Notes under the pieces: model-generated
The model's input: only the letters and a program-made list of their open reading frames with translations
Told to the model about the DNA's origin: nothing
The model's database searches: none
Part shown: positions 1 through 12,068 of the stretch, piece by piece
Layout: each line of letters starts with the position of its first letter
Position numbering within the stretch: the stretch's first letter is position 1
DNA from: Prionace glauca
Lineage: Eukaryota > Chordata > Chondrichthyes > Carcharhiniformes > Carcharhinidae
NCBI GenBank assembly: GCA_037974335.1
Contig: CM075729.1
Span: 99,802,932 to 99,866,931 of the forward strand
Direction of reading: 5' to 3'
Length of the DNA: 64,000 bases
Made by a program: the position numbers and the translations under genes

Positions 1-3000
1 GAGGGTCAAAGTGCAGCAGGTCAGGGACAGTGGGACTGGGAGAGGGTTAAAGTGCAGCAGGTCAGGGGCAGTGGGACTGGGAGAGGGTTAAAGTGCAGCA
101 GGTCAGGGACAGTGGGACTGGGAGAGGGTTAAAGTGCAGCAGGTCAGAGGCAATGGGACTCGGAGAGGGTTAAAGTGCAGCAGGTCAGAGGCAGTGAGAC
201 TGGGAGAGGGTTAAAGTGCAGCAGGTCAGGGGCAGTGGGACTGCGAGAGGGTTAAAGTGCAGCAGGTCAGAGGCAGTGGGACTGGGAGAGGGTTAAAGTG
301 CAGCAGGTCAGGGGCAATGGGACTGGGAGAGGGTTAAAGTGCAGCAGGTCAGGGACAGTGGGACTGGGAGAGGGTTAAAGTGCAGCAGGTCAGGGGGCAG
401 TGGGACTGGGAGAGGGTTAAAGTGCAGCAGGTCAGGGACAGTGGGACTGGGAGAGGGTTAAAGTGCAGCAGGTCAGGGACAGTGGGACTGGGAGAGGGTT
501 AAAGTGCAGCAGGTCAGGGGCAGTGAGACTGGGAGAGGGTTAAAGTGCAGCAGGTCAGGGGCAGTGGGACTGGGAGAGGGTTAAAGTGCAGCAGGTCAGG
601 GGCAGTGGAACTGGGAGAGGGTTAAAGTGCAGCAAGTCAGGGACAGTGGGACTGGGAGAGGGTTAAAGTGCAGCAGGTCAGGGGCAGTGGGACTGGGAGA
701 GGGTTAAAGTGCAGCAGGTCAGGGACAGTGGGACTGGGACAGGGTTAAAGTGCAGCAGGTCAGGGACAGTGGGACTGGGAGAGGGTTAAAGTGCAGCAGG
801 TCAGGGGCAGTGGGACTGGGAGAGGGTTAAAGTGCAGCAGGTCAGGGGCAGTGGGACTGGGAGAGGGTTAAAGTGCAGCAGGTCAGGGGGCAGTGGGACT
901 GGGAGAGGGTTAAAGTGCAGCAGGTCAGGGACAGTGGGACTGGGAGAGGGTTAAAGTGCAGCAGGTCAGAGGCAGTGAGACTGGGAGAGGGTTAAAGTGC
1001 AGCAGGTCAGGGGCAGTGGGACTGGGAGAGGGTTAAAGTGCAGCAGGTCAGGGGCAGTGGGACTGGGAGAGGGTTAAAGTGCAGCAGGTCAGAGGCAATG
1101 GGACTGGGAGAGGGTTAAAGTGCAGCAGGTCAGAGGCAGTGAGACTGGGAAAGGATTAAAGTGCAGCAAGTCAGGGGCAGTGGGACTGGGAGAGGGTTAA
1201 AGTGCAGCAGGTCAGAGGCAATGGGACTGGGAGAGGGTTAAAGTGCAACAGGTCAGGTGCAGTGGGACTGGGAGAGGGTTAAAGTGCAGCAGGTCAGAGG
1301 CAATGGGACTGGGAGAGGGTTAAAGTGCAACAGGTCAGGGACAGTGGGACTGGGAGAGGGTTAAAGTGCAGCAGGTCAGGGGCAGTGGGACTGGGAGAGG
1401 CTTAAAGTGCAGCTGGTCAGGGACAGTGGGACTGGGAGAGGGTTAAAGTGCAGCAGGTCAGGGGGCAGTGGGACTGGGAGAGGGTTAAAGTGCAGCAGGT
1501 CAGGGACAGTGGGACTGGGAGAGGGTTAAAGTGCAGCAGGTCAGGGGCAGTGGGACTGGGAGAGGGTTAAAGTGCAGCAGGTCAGGGGGCAGTGGGACTG
1601 GGAGAGGGTTAAAGTGCAGCAGGTCAGGGACAGTGGGACTGGGAGAGGGTTAAAGTGCAGCAGGTCAGAGGCAGTGAGACTGGGAGAGGGTTAAAGTGCA
1701 GCAGGTCAGGGGCAGTGGGACTGGGAGAGGGTTAAAGTGCAGCAGGTCAGGGGCAGTGGGACTGGGAGAGGGTTAAAGTGCAGCAGGTCAGAGGCAATGG
1801 GACTGGGAGAGGGTTAAAGTGCAACAGGTCAGGTGCAGTGGGACTGGGAGAGGGTTAAAGTGCAGCAGGTCAGAGGCAATGGGACTGGGAGAGGGTTAAA
1901 GTGCAACAGGTCAGGGACAGTGGGACTGGGAGAGGGTTAAAGTGCAGCAGGTCAGGGGCAGTGGGACTGGGAGAGGGTTAAAGTGCAGCTGGTCAGGGAC
2001 AGTGGGACTGGGAGAGGGTTAAAGTGCAGCAGGTCAGGGGGCAGTGGGACTGGGAGAGGGTTAAAGTGCAGCAGGTCAGGGGCAATGGGACTGGGAGAGG
2101 GTTAAAGTGCAGCAGTTCAGGGGCAGTGGGACTGGGAGAGTGTTAAAGTGCAGCAGGTCAGGGGCAGTGGAACTGGGAGAGAGTTAAAGTGCAGCAGGTC
2201 AGAGGCAGTGAGACTGGGAGAGGGTTAAAGTGCAGCAGGTCAGGGGGCAGTGGGACTGGGAGAAGGTTAAAGTGCAGCAGGTCAGGGGCGGTGAGACTGG
2301 GAGAGGGTTAAAGTGCAGCAGGTCAGGGGCAGTGAGACTGGGAGAGGGTTAAAGTGCAGCAGGTCAGGGACAGTGGGACTGGGAGAGGGTTAAAGTGCAG
2401 CAGGTCAGGGACAGTGGGACTGGGAGAGGGTTAACGTGCAGCAGGTCAGGGGCAATGGGACTGGGAGAGGGTTAAAGTGCAGCAGGTCAGGGACAGTGGG
2501 ACTGGGAGAGGGTTAAAGTGCAGCAGGTCAGGGGGCAGTGGGACTGGGAGAGGGTCAAAGTGCAGCAGGTCAGGGGCAATGGGACTGGGAGAGGGTTAAA
2601 GTGCAGCAGGTCAGGGGCAGTGGGACTGGGAGAGTGTTAAAGTGCAGCAGGTCAGGGGCAGTGGGACTGGGAGAGGGTTAAAGTGCAGCAGGTCAGGGAC
2701 AGTGGGACTGGGAGAGGGTTAAAGTGCAGCAGGTCAGGGGCAATGGGACTGGGAGAGGGTTAAAGTGCAGCAGGTCAGGGGCAGTGGAACTGGGAGAGGG
2801 TTAAAGTGCAGCAGGTCAGGGGCAATGGGACTGGGAGAGGGTTAAAGTGCAGCAGGTCAGGGGCGGTGAGACTGGGAGAGGGTTAAAGTGCAGCAGGTCA
2901 GGGGCAGTGGGACTGGGAGAGGGTTAAAGTGCAGCAGGTCAGGGACAGTGGGACTGGGAGAGGGTTAAAGTGCAGCAGGTCAGGGGCAATGGGACTGGGA

Positions 3001-6000
3001 GAGGGTTAAAGTGCAGCAGGTCAGGGGCAGTGGAACTGGGAGAGGGTAAAAGTGCAGCAGGTCAGGGGCAATGGGACTGGGAGAGGGTTAAAGTGCAGCA
3101 GGTCAGGGGCAGTGGGACTGGGAGAGGGTTAAAGTGCAGCAGGTCAGGGACAGTGGGACTGGGAGAGGGTTAAAGTGCAGCAGGTCAGAGGCAATGGGAC
3201 TGGGAGAGGGTTAAAGTGCAGCAGGTCAGAGGCAGTGAGACTGGGAGAGGGTTAAAATGCAGCAGGTCAGGGGCAATGGGACTGGGAGAGGGTTAAAGTG
3301 CAGCAGGTCAGGGGCAGTGGGACTGGGAGAGGGTTAAAGTGCAGCAGGTCAGAGGCAGTGAGACTGGGAGAGGGTTAAAGTGCAACAGGTCAGAGGCAGT
3401 GGGACTGGGAGAGGGTTAAAGTGCAGCAGGTCAGGGGCAGTGGGACTGGGAGAGGGTTAAAGTGCAGCAGGTCAGGGACAGTGAGACTGGGAGAGGGTTA
3501 AAGTGCAGCAGGTCAGGGGCAGTGGGACTGGGAGAGGGTTAAAGTGCAGCAGGTCAGGGACAGTGAGACTGGGAGAGGGTTAAAGTGCAGCAGGTCAGAG
3601 GCAGTGAGACTGGGAGAGGGTTAAAGTGCAGCAGGTCAGGGGCAGTGGGACTGGGAGAGGGTTAAAGTGCAGCAGGTCAGAGGCAATGGGACTGGGAGAG
3701 GGTTAAAGTGCAGCCGGTCAGGGGCAGTGGGACTGGGAGAGGGTTAAAGTGCAGCAGGTCAGGGGCAGTGGGACTGGGAGAGGGTTAAAGTGCAGCAGGT
3801 CAGGGGCAGTGGGACTGGGAGAGGGTTAAAGTGCAGCAGGTCAGAGGCAGTGAGACTGGGAGAGGGTTAAAGTGCAGCAGGTCAGGGGCAGTGGGACTGG
3901 GAGAGGGTTAAAGTGCAGCAGGTCAGAGGCAATGGGACTGGGAGAGGGTTAAAGTGCAACAGGCCGGAGGCAATGGGACTGGGAGAGGGTTAAAGTGCAA
4001 CAGGTCAGGGACAGTGGGACTGGGAGAGGGTTAAAGTGCAGCAGGTCAGGGGCAGTGGGACTGGGAGAGGGTTAAAGTGCAGCTGGTCAGGGACAGTGGG
4101 ACTGGGAGAGGGTTAAAGTGCAGCAGGTCAGGGGGCAGTGGGACTGGGAGAGGGTTAAAGTGCAGCAGGTCAGGGACAGTGGGACTGGGAGAGGGTTAAA
4201 GTGCAGCAGGTCAGGGGCAGTGGGACTGGGAGAGGGTTAAAGTGCAGCAGGTCAGGGACAGTGGGACTGGGAGAGGGTTAAAGTGCAGCAGGTCAGAGGC
4301 AGTGAGACTGGGAGAGGGTTAAAGTGCAGCAGGTCAGGGGCAGTGGGACTGGGAGAGGGTTAAAGTGCAGCAGGTCAGGGGCAGTGGAACTGGGAGAGGG
4401 TTAAAGTGCAGCAAGTCAGGGACAGTGGGACTGGGAGAGGGTTAAAGTGCAGCAGGTCAGGGGCAGTGGGACTGGGAGAGGGTTAAAGTGCAGCAGGTCA
4501 GGGATAGTGGGACTGGGACAGGGTTAAAGTGCAGCAGGTCAGGGACAGTGGGACTGGGAGAGGGTTAAAGTGCAGCAGGTCAGGGGCAGTGGGACTGGGA
4601 GAGGGTTAAAGTGCAGCAGGTCAGAGGCAGTGAGACTGGGAGAGGGTTAAAGTGCAGCAGGTCAGGGGCAGTGGGACTGGGAGAGGGTTAAAGTGCAGCA
4701 GGTCAGAGGCAATGGGACTGGGAGAGGGTTAAAGTGCAACAGGTCAGGTGCAGTGGGACTGGGAGAGGGTTAAAGTGCAGCAGGTCAGAGGCAATGGGAC
4801 TGGGAGAGGGTTAAAGTGCAACAGGTCAGGGACAGTGGGACTGGGAGAGGGTTAAAGTGCAGCAGGTCAGGGGCAGTGGGACTGGGAGAGGGTTAAAGTG
4901 CAGCTGGTCAGGGACAGTGGGACTGGGAGAGGGTTAAAGTGCAGCAGGTCAGGGGGCAGTGGGACTGGGAGAGGGTTAAAGTGCAGCAGGTCAGGGGCAA
5001 TGGGACTGGGAGAGGGTTAAAGTGCAGCAGTTCAGGGGCAGTGGGACTGGGAGAGTGTTAAAGTGCAGCAGGTCAGGGGCAGTGGAACTGGGAGAGGGTT
5101 AAAGTGCAGCAGGTCAGAGGCAGTGAGACTGGGAGAGGGTTAAAGTGCAGCAGGTCAGGGGGCAGTGGGACTGGGAGAAGGTTAAAGTGCAGCAGGTCAG
5201 GGGCGGTGAGACTGGGAGAGGGTTAAAGTGCAGCAGGTCAGGGGCAGTGAGACTGGGAGAGGGTTAAAGTGCAGCAGGTCAGGGACAGTGGGACTGGGAG
5301 AGGGTTAAAGTGCAGCAGGTCATGGACAGTGGGACTGGGAGAGGGTTAAAGTGCAGCAGGTCAGGGGCAATGGGACTGGGAGAGGGTTAAAGTGCAGCAG
5401 GTCAGGGACAGTTGGACTGGGAGAGGGTTAAAGTGCAGCAGGTCAGGGGCCAGTGGGACTGGGAGAGGGTCAAAGTGCAGCAGGTCAGGGGCAATGGGAC
5501 TGGGAGAGGGTTAAAGTGCAGCAGGTCAGGGGCAGTGGGACTGGGAGAGTGTTAAAGTGCAGCAGGTAAGGGGCAGTGGGACTGGGAGAGGGTTAAAGTG
5601 CAGCAGGTCAGGGACAGTGGGACTGGGAGAGGGTTAAAGTGCAGCAGGTCAGGGGCAATGGGACTGGGAGAGGGTTAAAGTGCAGCAGGTCAGGGGCAGT
5701 GGAACTGGGAGAGGGTTAAAGTGCAGCAGGTCAGGGGCAATGGGACTGGGAGAGGGTTAAAGTGCAGCAGGTCAGGGGCGGTGAGACTGGGAGAGGGTTA
5801 AAGTGCAGCAGGTCAGGGGCAGTGGGACTGGGAGAGGGTTAAAGTGCAGCAGGTCAGGGACAGTGGGACTGGGAGAGGGTTAAAGTGCAGCAGGTCAGGG
5901 GCAATGGGACTGGGAGAGGGTTAAAGTGCAGCAGGTCAGGGACAGTGGAACTGGGAGAGGGTAAAAGTGCAGCAGGCCAGGGGCAATGGGACTGGGAGAG

Positions 6001-9000
6001 GGTTAAACTGCAGCAGGTCAGAGGCAGTGAGACTGGGAGAGGGTTAAAGTGCAGCAGGTCAGGGGCAATGGGACTGGGAGAGGGTTAAAGTGCAGCAGGT
6101 CAGGGGCAGTGGGACTGGGAGAGGGTTAAAGTGCAGCAGGTCAGGGACAGTGGGACTGGGAGAGGGTTAAAGTGCAGCAGGTCAGAGGCAATGGGACTGG
6201 GAGAGGGTTAAAGTGCAGCAGGTCAGAGGCAGTGAGACTGGGAGAGGGTTAAAATGCAGCAGGTCAGGGGCAATGGGACTGGGAGAGGGTTAAAGTGCAG
6301 CAGGTCAGGGGCAGTGGGACTGGGAGAGGGTTAAAGTGCAGCAGGTCAGAGGCAATGGGACTGGGAGAGGGTTAAAGTGCAGCAGGTCAGAGGCAGTGAG
6401 ACTGGGAGAGGGTTAAAGTGCAACAGGTCAGAGGCAGTGGGACTGGGAGAGGGTTAAAGTGCAGCAGGTCAGGGGCAGTGGGACTGGGAGAGGCTTAAAG
6501 TGCAGCAGGTCAGGGACAGTGAGACTGGGAGAGGGTTAAAGTGCAGCAGGTCAGGGGCAGTGGGACTGGGAGAGGGTTAAAGTGCAGCAGGTCAGGGACA
6601 GTGAGACTGGGAGAGGGTTAAAGTGCAGCAGGTCAGAGGCAGTGAGACTGGGAGAGGGTTAAAGTGCAGCAGGTCAGGGGCAGTGGGACTGGGAGAGGGT
6701 TAAAGTGCAGCAGGTCAGAGGCAATGGGACCGGGAGAGGGTTAAAGTGCAGCAGGTCAGGGGCAGTGGGACTGGGAGAGTGTTAAAGTGCAGCAGGTCAG
6801 GGGCAGTGGGACTGGGAGAGGGTTAAAGTGCAGCAGGTCAGGGGCAGTGGGACTGGGAGAGGGTTAAAGTGCAGCAGGTCAGGGACAGTGGGACTGGGAG
6901 AGGGTTAAAGTGCAGCAGGTCAGGGGCAGTGGGACTGGGAGAGGGTTAAAGTGCAGCAGGTCAGGGGCAGTGGGACTGGGAGAGGGTTAAAGTGCAGCAG
7001 GTCAGGGGCAGTGGGACTGGGAGAGGGTTAAAGTGCAGCAGGTCAGAGGCAGTGGGACTGGGAGAGGGTTAATGTGCAGCAGGTCAGGGACATTGGGACT
7101 GGGAGAGGGTTAAAGTGCAGCATGTGAAGGGCAGTGGGACTGGGAGAGGGTTAAAGTGCAGCAGGTCAGGGGCAGTGGGACTGGGAGAGGGTTAAAGTGC
7201 AGCAGGTCAGGGACAGTGGGACTGGGAGAGGGTTAAAGTGCAGCAGGTCAGAGGCAGTGAGACTGGGAGAGGGTTAAAGTGCAGCAGGTCAGGGGCAGTG
7301 GGACTGGGAGAGGGTTAAAGTGCAGCAGGTCAGAGGCAATGGGACTGGGAGAGGGTTAAAGTGCAACAGGTCAGGGACAGTGGGACTGGGAGAGGGTTAA
7401 AGTGCAGCTGGTAAGGGACAGTGGGACTGGGAGAGGGTTAAAGTGCAGCAGGTCAGGGGGCAGTGGGACTGGGAGAGGGTTAAAGTGCAGCAGGTCAGGG
7501 GCAATGGGACTGGGAGAGGGTTAAAGTGCAGCAGGTCAGGGGCAGTGGGACTGGGAGAGGGTTAAAGTGCAGCAGGTCAGAGGCAGTGAGACTGGGAGAG
7601 GGTTAAAGTGCAGCAGGTCAGGGGGCAGTGGGACTGGGAGAAGGTTAAAGTGCAGCAGGTCAGGGGCGGTGAGACTGGGAGAGGGTTAAAGTGCAGCAGG
7701 TCAGGGGCAGTGAGACTGGGAGAGGGTTAAAGTGCAGCAGGTCAGGGGCAGTGGGACTGGGAGAGGGTAAAGTGCAGCAGGTCAGGGACAGTGGGACTGG
7801 GGAGGGTTAAAGTGCAGCAGGTCAGGGGCAATGGGACTGGGAGAGGGTTAAAGTGCAGCAGGTCAGGGGCAATGGGACTGGGAGAGGGTTAAAGTGCAGC
7901 AGGTCAGGGACAGTGGGACTGGGAGAGGGTTAAAGTGCAGCAGGTCAGGGGGCAGTGGGACTGGGAGAGTGTTAAAGTGCAGCAGGTCAGGGGCAATGGG
8001 ACTGGGAGAGGGTTAAAGTGCAGCAGGTCAGGGGCAGTGGAACTGGGAGAGGGTTATAGTGCAGCAGGTCAGAGGCAGTGAGACTGGGAGAGGGTTAAAG
8101 TGCAGCAGGTCAGGGGGCAGTGGGACTGGGAGAAGTTTAAAGTGCAGCAGGTCAGGGGCGGTGAGACTGGGAGAGGGTTAAAGTGCAGCAGGTCAGGGGC
8201 AGTGGGACTGGGAGAGGGTTAAAGTGCAGCAGGTCAGGGACAGTGGGACTGGGAGAGGGTTAAAGTGCAGCTGGTCAGGGGCAATGGGACTGGGAGAGGG
8301 TTAAAGTGCAGCAGGTCAGGGGCAGTGGAACTGGGAGAGGGTTAAAGTGCAGCAGGTCAGGGGCAATGGGACTGGGAGAGGGTTAAAGTGCAGTAGGTCA
8401 GAGGCAGTGAGACTGGGAGAGGGTTAAAGTGCAGCAGGTCAGGGGCAATGGGACTGGGAGAGGGTTAAAGTGCAGCAGGTCAGGGGCAGTGAGACTGGGA
8501 GAGGGTTAAAGTGCAGCAGGTCAGGGACAGTGGGACTGGGAGAGGGTTAAAGTGCAGCAGGTCAGAGGCAATGGGACTGGGAGAGGGTTAAAGTGCAGCA
8601 GGTCAGAGGCAGTGAGACTGGGAGAGGGTTAAAGAGCAGCAGGTCAGGGGCAATGGGACTGGGAGAGGGTTACAGTGCAGCAGGTCAGGGGCAGTGGGAC
8701 TGGGAGAGGGTTAAAGTGCAGCAGGTCAGAGGCAATGGGACTGGGAGAGGGTTAAAGTGCAGCAGGTCAGAGGCTGTGAGACTGGGAGAGGGTTAAAGTG
8801 CAACAGGTCAGAGGCAGTGGGACTGGGAGAGGGTTAAAGTGCAGCAGGTCAGGGGCAGTGGGGCTGGGAGAGGGTTAAAGTGCAGCAGGTCAGGGACCGT
8901 GAGACTGGGAGAGGGTTAAAGTGCAGCTGGTAAGGGACAGTGGGACTGGGAGAGGGTTAAAGTGCAGCAGGTCAGGGGGCAGTGGGACTGGGAGAGGGTT

Positions 9001-12000
9001 AAAGTGCAGCAGGTCAGGGGGCAGTGGGACTGGGAGAGGGTTAAAGTGCAGCAGGTCAGGGACATTGGGACTGGGAGAGGGTTAAAGTGCAGCATGTGAA
9101 GGGCAGTGGGACTGGGAGAGGGTTAAAGTGCAGCAGGTCAGGGACATTGGGACTGGGAGAGGGTTAAAGTGCAGCATGTGAAGGGCAGTGGGACTGGGAG
9201 AGGGTTAAAGTGCAGCAGGTCAGGGGCAGTGGGACTGGGAGAGGGTTAAAGTGCAGCAGGTCAGGGACAGTGGGACTGGGAGAGGGTTAAAGTGCAGCAG
9301 GTCAGAGGCAGTGAGACTGGGAGAGGGTTAAAGTGCAGCAGGTCAGGGGCAGTGGGACTGGGAGAGGGTTAAAGTGCAGCAGGTCAGAGGTAATGGGACT
9401 GGGAGAGGGTTAAAGTGCAACAGGTCAGGGACAGTGGGACTGGGAGAGGGTTAAAGTGCAGCTGGTAAGGGACAGTGGGACTGGGAGAGGGTTAAAGTGC
9501 AGCAGGTCAGGGGGCAGTGGGACTGGGAGAGGGTTAAAGTGCAGCAGGTCAGGGGCAATGGGACTGGGAGAGGGTTAAAGTGCAGCAGGTCAGGGGCAGT
9601 GGGACTGGGAGAGTGTTAAAGTGCAGCAGGTCAGGGGCAGTGGAACTGGGAGAGTGTTAAAGTGCAGCAGGTCAGAGGCAGTGAGACTGGGAGAGGGTTA
9701 AAGTGCAGCAGGTCAGGGGGCAGTGGGACTGGGAGAAGGTTAAAGTGCAGCAGGTCAGGGGCGGTGAGACTGGGAGAGGGTTAAAGTGCAGCAGGTCAGG
9801 GCAGTGAGACTGGGAGAGGGTTAAAGTGCAGCAGGTCAGGGGCAGTGGGACTGGGAGAGGGTTAAAGTGCAGCAGGTCAGGGACAGTGGGACTGGGGAGG
9901 GTTAAAGTGCAGCAGGTCAGGGGCAATGGGACTGGGAGAGGGTTAAAGTGCAGCAGGTCAGGGGCAATGGGACTGGGAGAGGGTTAAAGTGCAGCAGGTC
10001 AGGGACAGTGGGACTGGGAGAGGGTTAAAGTGCAGCAGGTCAGGGGGCAGTGGGACTGGGAGAGTGTTAAAGTGCAGCAGGTCAGGGGCAATGGGACTGG
10101 GAGAGGGTTAAAGTGCAGCAGGTCAGGGGCAGTGGAACTGGGAGAGGGTTAAAGTGCAGCAGGTCAGAGGCAGTGAGACTGGGAGAGGGTTAAAGTGCAG
10201 CAGGTCAGGGGGCAGTGGGACTGGGAGAAGTTTAAAGTGCAGCAGGTCAGGGGCGGTGAGACTGGGAGAGGGTTAAAGTGCAGCAGGTCAGGGGCAGTGG
10301 GACTGGGAGAGGGTTAAAGTGCAGCAGGTCAGGGACAGTGGGACTGGGAGAGGGTTAAAGTGCAGCAGGTCAGGGGCAATGGGACTGGGAGAGGGTTAAA
10401 GTGCAGCAGGTCAGGGGCAGTGGAACTGGGAGAGGGTTAAAGTGCAGCAGGTCAGGGGCAATGGGGCTGGGAGAGGGTTAAAGTGCAGCAGGTCAGAGGC
10501 AGTGAGACTGGGAGAGGGTTAAAGTGCAGCAGGTCAGGGGCAATGGGACTGGGAGAGGGTTAAAGTGCAGCAGGTCAGGGGCAGTGGGACTGGGAGAGGG
10601 TTAAAGTGCAGCAGGTCAGAGGCAGTGAGACTGGGAGAGGGTTAAAGTGCAGCAGGTCAGGGGCAGTGGGACTGGGAGAGGGTTAAAGTGCAGCAGGTCA
10701 GAGGCAATGGGACTGGGAGAGGGTTAAAGTGCAGCAGGTCAGAGGCAGTGAGACTGGGAGAGGGTTAAAGTGCAACAGGTCAGAGGCAGTGGGACTGGGA
10801 GAGGGTTAAAGTGCAGCAGGTCAGGGGCAGTGGGGCTGGGAGAGGGTTAAAGTGCAGCAGGTCAGGGACAGTGAGACTGGGAGAGGGTTAAAGTGCAGCA
10901 GGTCAGGAGCAGTGGGACTGGGAGAGGGTTAAAGTGCAGCAGGTCAGGGACAGTGGGACTGGGAGAGGGTTAAAGTGCAGCAGGTCAGAGGCAGTGAGAC
11001 TGGGAGAGGGTTAAAGTGCAGCAGGTCAGGGGCAGTGGGACTGGGAGAGGGTTAAAGTGCAGCAGGTCAGAGGCAATGGGACTGGGAGAGGGTTAAAGTG
11101 CAGCAGGTCAGGGGCAGTGGGACTGGGAGAGGGTTAAAGTGCAGCAGGTCAGGGGGCAGTGGGACTGGGAGAGGGTTAAAGTGCAGCAGGTCAGGGGCAG
11201 TGGGACTGGGAGAGGGTTAAAGTGCAGCAGGTCAGATGCAGTGGGACTGGGAGAGGGTTAATGTGCAGCAGGTCAGGGACAGTGGGACTGGGAGAGGGTT
11301 AAAGTGCAGCAGGTGAAGGGCAGTGGGACTGGGAGAGGGTTAAAGTGCAGCAGGTCAGAGGCAATGGGACTGGGAGAGGGTTAAAGTGCAGCAGGTCAGG
11401 CAATGGGACTGGGAGAGGGTTAAAGTGCAGCAGGTCAGGGGCAGTGGGACTGGGAGAGGGTTAAAGTGCAGCAGGTCAGAGGCAATGGGACTGGGAGAGG
11501 GTTAAAGTGCAGCAGGTCAGGGACAGTGGGACTGGGAGAGGGTTAAAGTGCAGCAGGTCAGGGGCAGTGGGACTGGGAGAGGGTTAAAGTGCAGCAGGTC
11601 AGGGGCAGTGGAACTGGGAGAGGGTTAAAGTGCAGCAGGTCAGGGGCAGTGGGACTGGGAGAGGGTTAAAGTGCAGCAGGTCAGAGGCAATGGGACTGGG
11701 AGAGGGTTAAAGTGCAGCAGGTCAGAGGCAATGGGACTGGGAGATGGTTAAAGTGCAGCAGGTCAGAGGCAGTGAGACTGGGAGAGGGTTAAAGTGCAGC
11801 AGGTCAGGGGGCTGTGAGACTGGGAGAGGGTTAAACTGTAGCAGGTCAGGGACAGTGGGACTGGGAGAGGGTTAACGTGCAGTAGACAAGGGGCAATGAG
11901 GCTGGGAAAGGGTTAAGGTGCACCAGGTCATGAGGCAGTGAGAGAAGGTTAAAGTGCAGCAGGTCTGGGGTGATCAGAATGGGAGAGGGTTAAAGTGCAC

Positions 12001-12068
12001 CAGGTTAGGGGTCAGTGAAAGGGGGTTAAAGTGCAGCAGGCCAGAGGCAATGGAACTGGGAGAAGGTT
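1..12068 (+). repeat. 41-bp satellite array (about 290 monomers)
   Basis: Head-to-tail monomers of 41 bp (for example AAAG at 8-11 recurs at 49-52) run without interruption from the left edge. The monomer reads roughly GTGCAGCAGGTCAGGGGCAG followed by TGGGACTGGGAGAGGGTTAAA. Common variants are GGGACAGT, GAGGCAAT, GAGGCAGTGAG and a 42-bp form with an extra G. Because 41 is not a multiple of 3, the array reads through all frames and the TTAA part supplies stops, so the short open frames inside it are not genes. Rare variants shared at fixed offsets show block duplication (2915 bp, and about 2054-2095 bp). Monomers become more divergent after about 11820. I do not recognise a named family. Non-coding satellite is certain; any function is unknown. 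Confidence 0.97.

Noticed and set aside
2970-9926. Short open frames in the satellite (67-84 residues, both strands)
   Set aside because: They are translations of the 41-bp monomer between its TTAA-derived stops, repeated with the same period; no start context or conservation.
1-12068. CRISPR array or bacterial-type repeat
   Set aside because: Monomers are contiguous with no unique spacers, and the surroundings are vertebrate retroelements.
1-12068. Telomeric or subtelomeric tract because of GGGTTA in each monomer
   Set aside because: Only one hexamer per 41 bp, followed by AA; no consecutive TTAGGG-type repeats.
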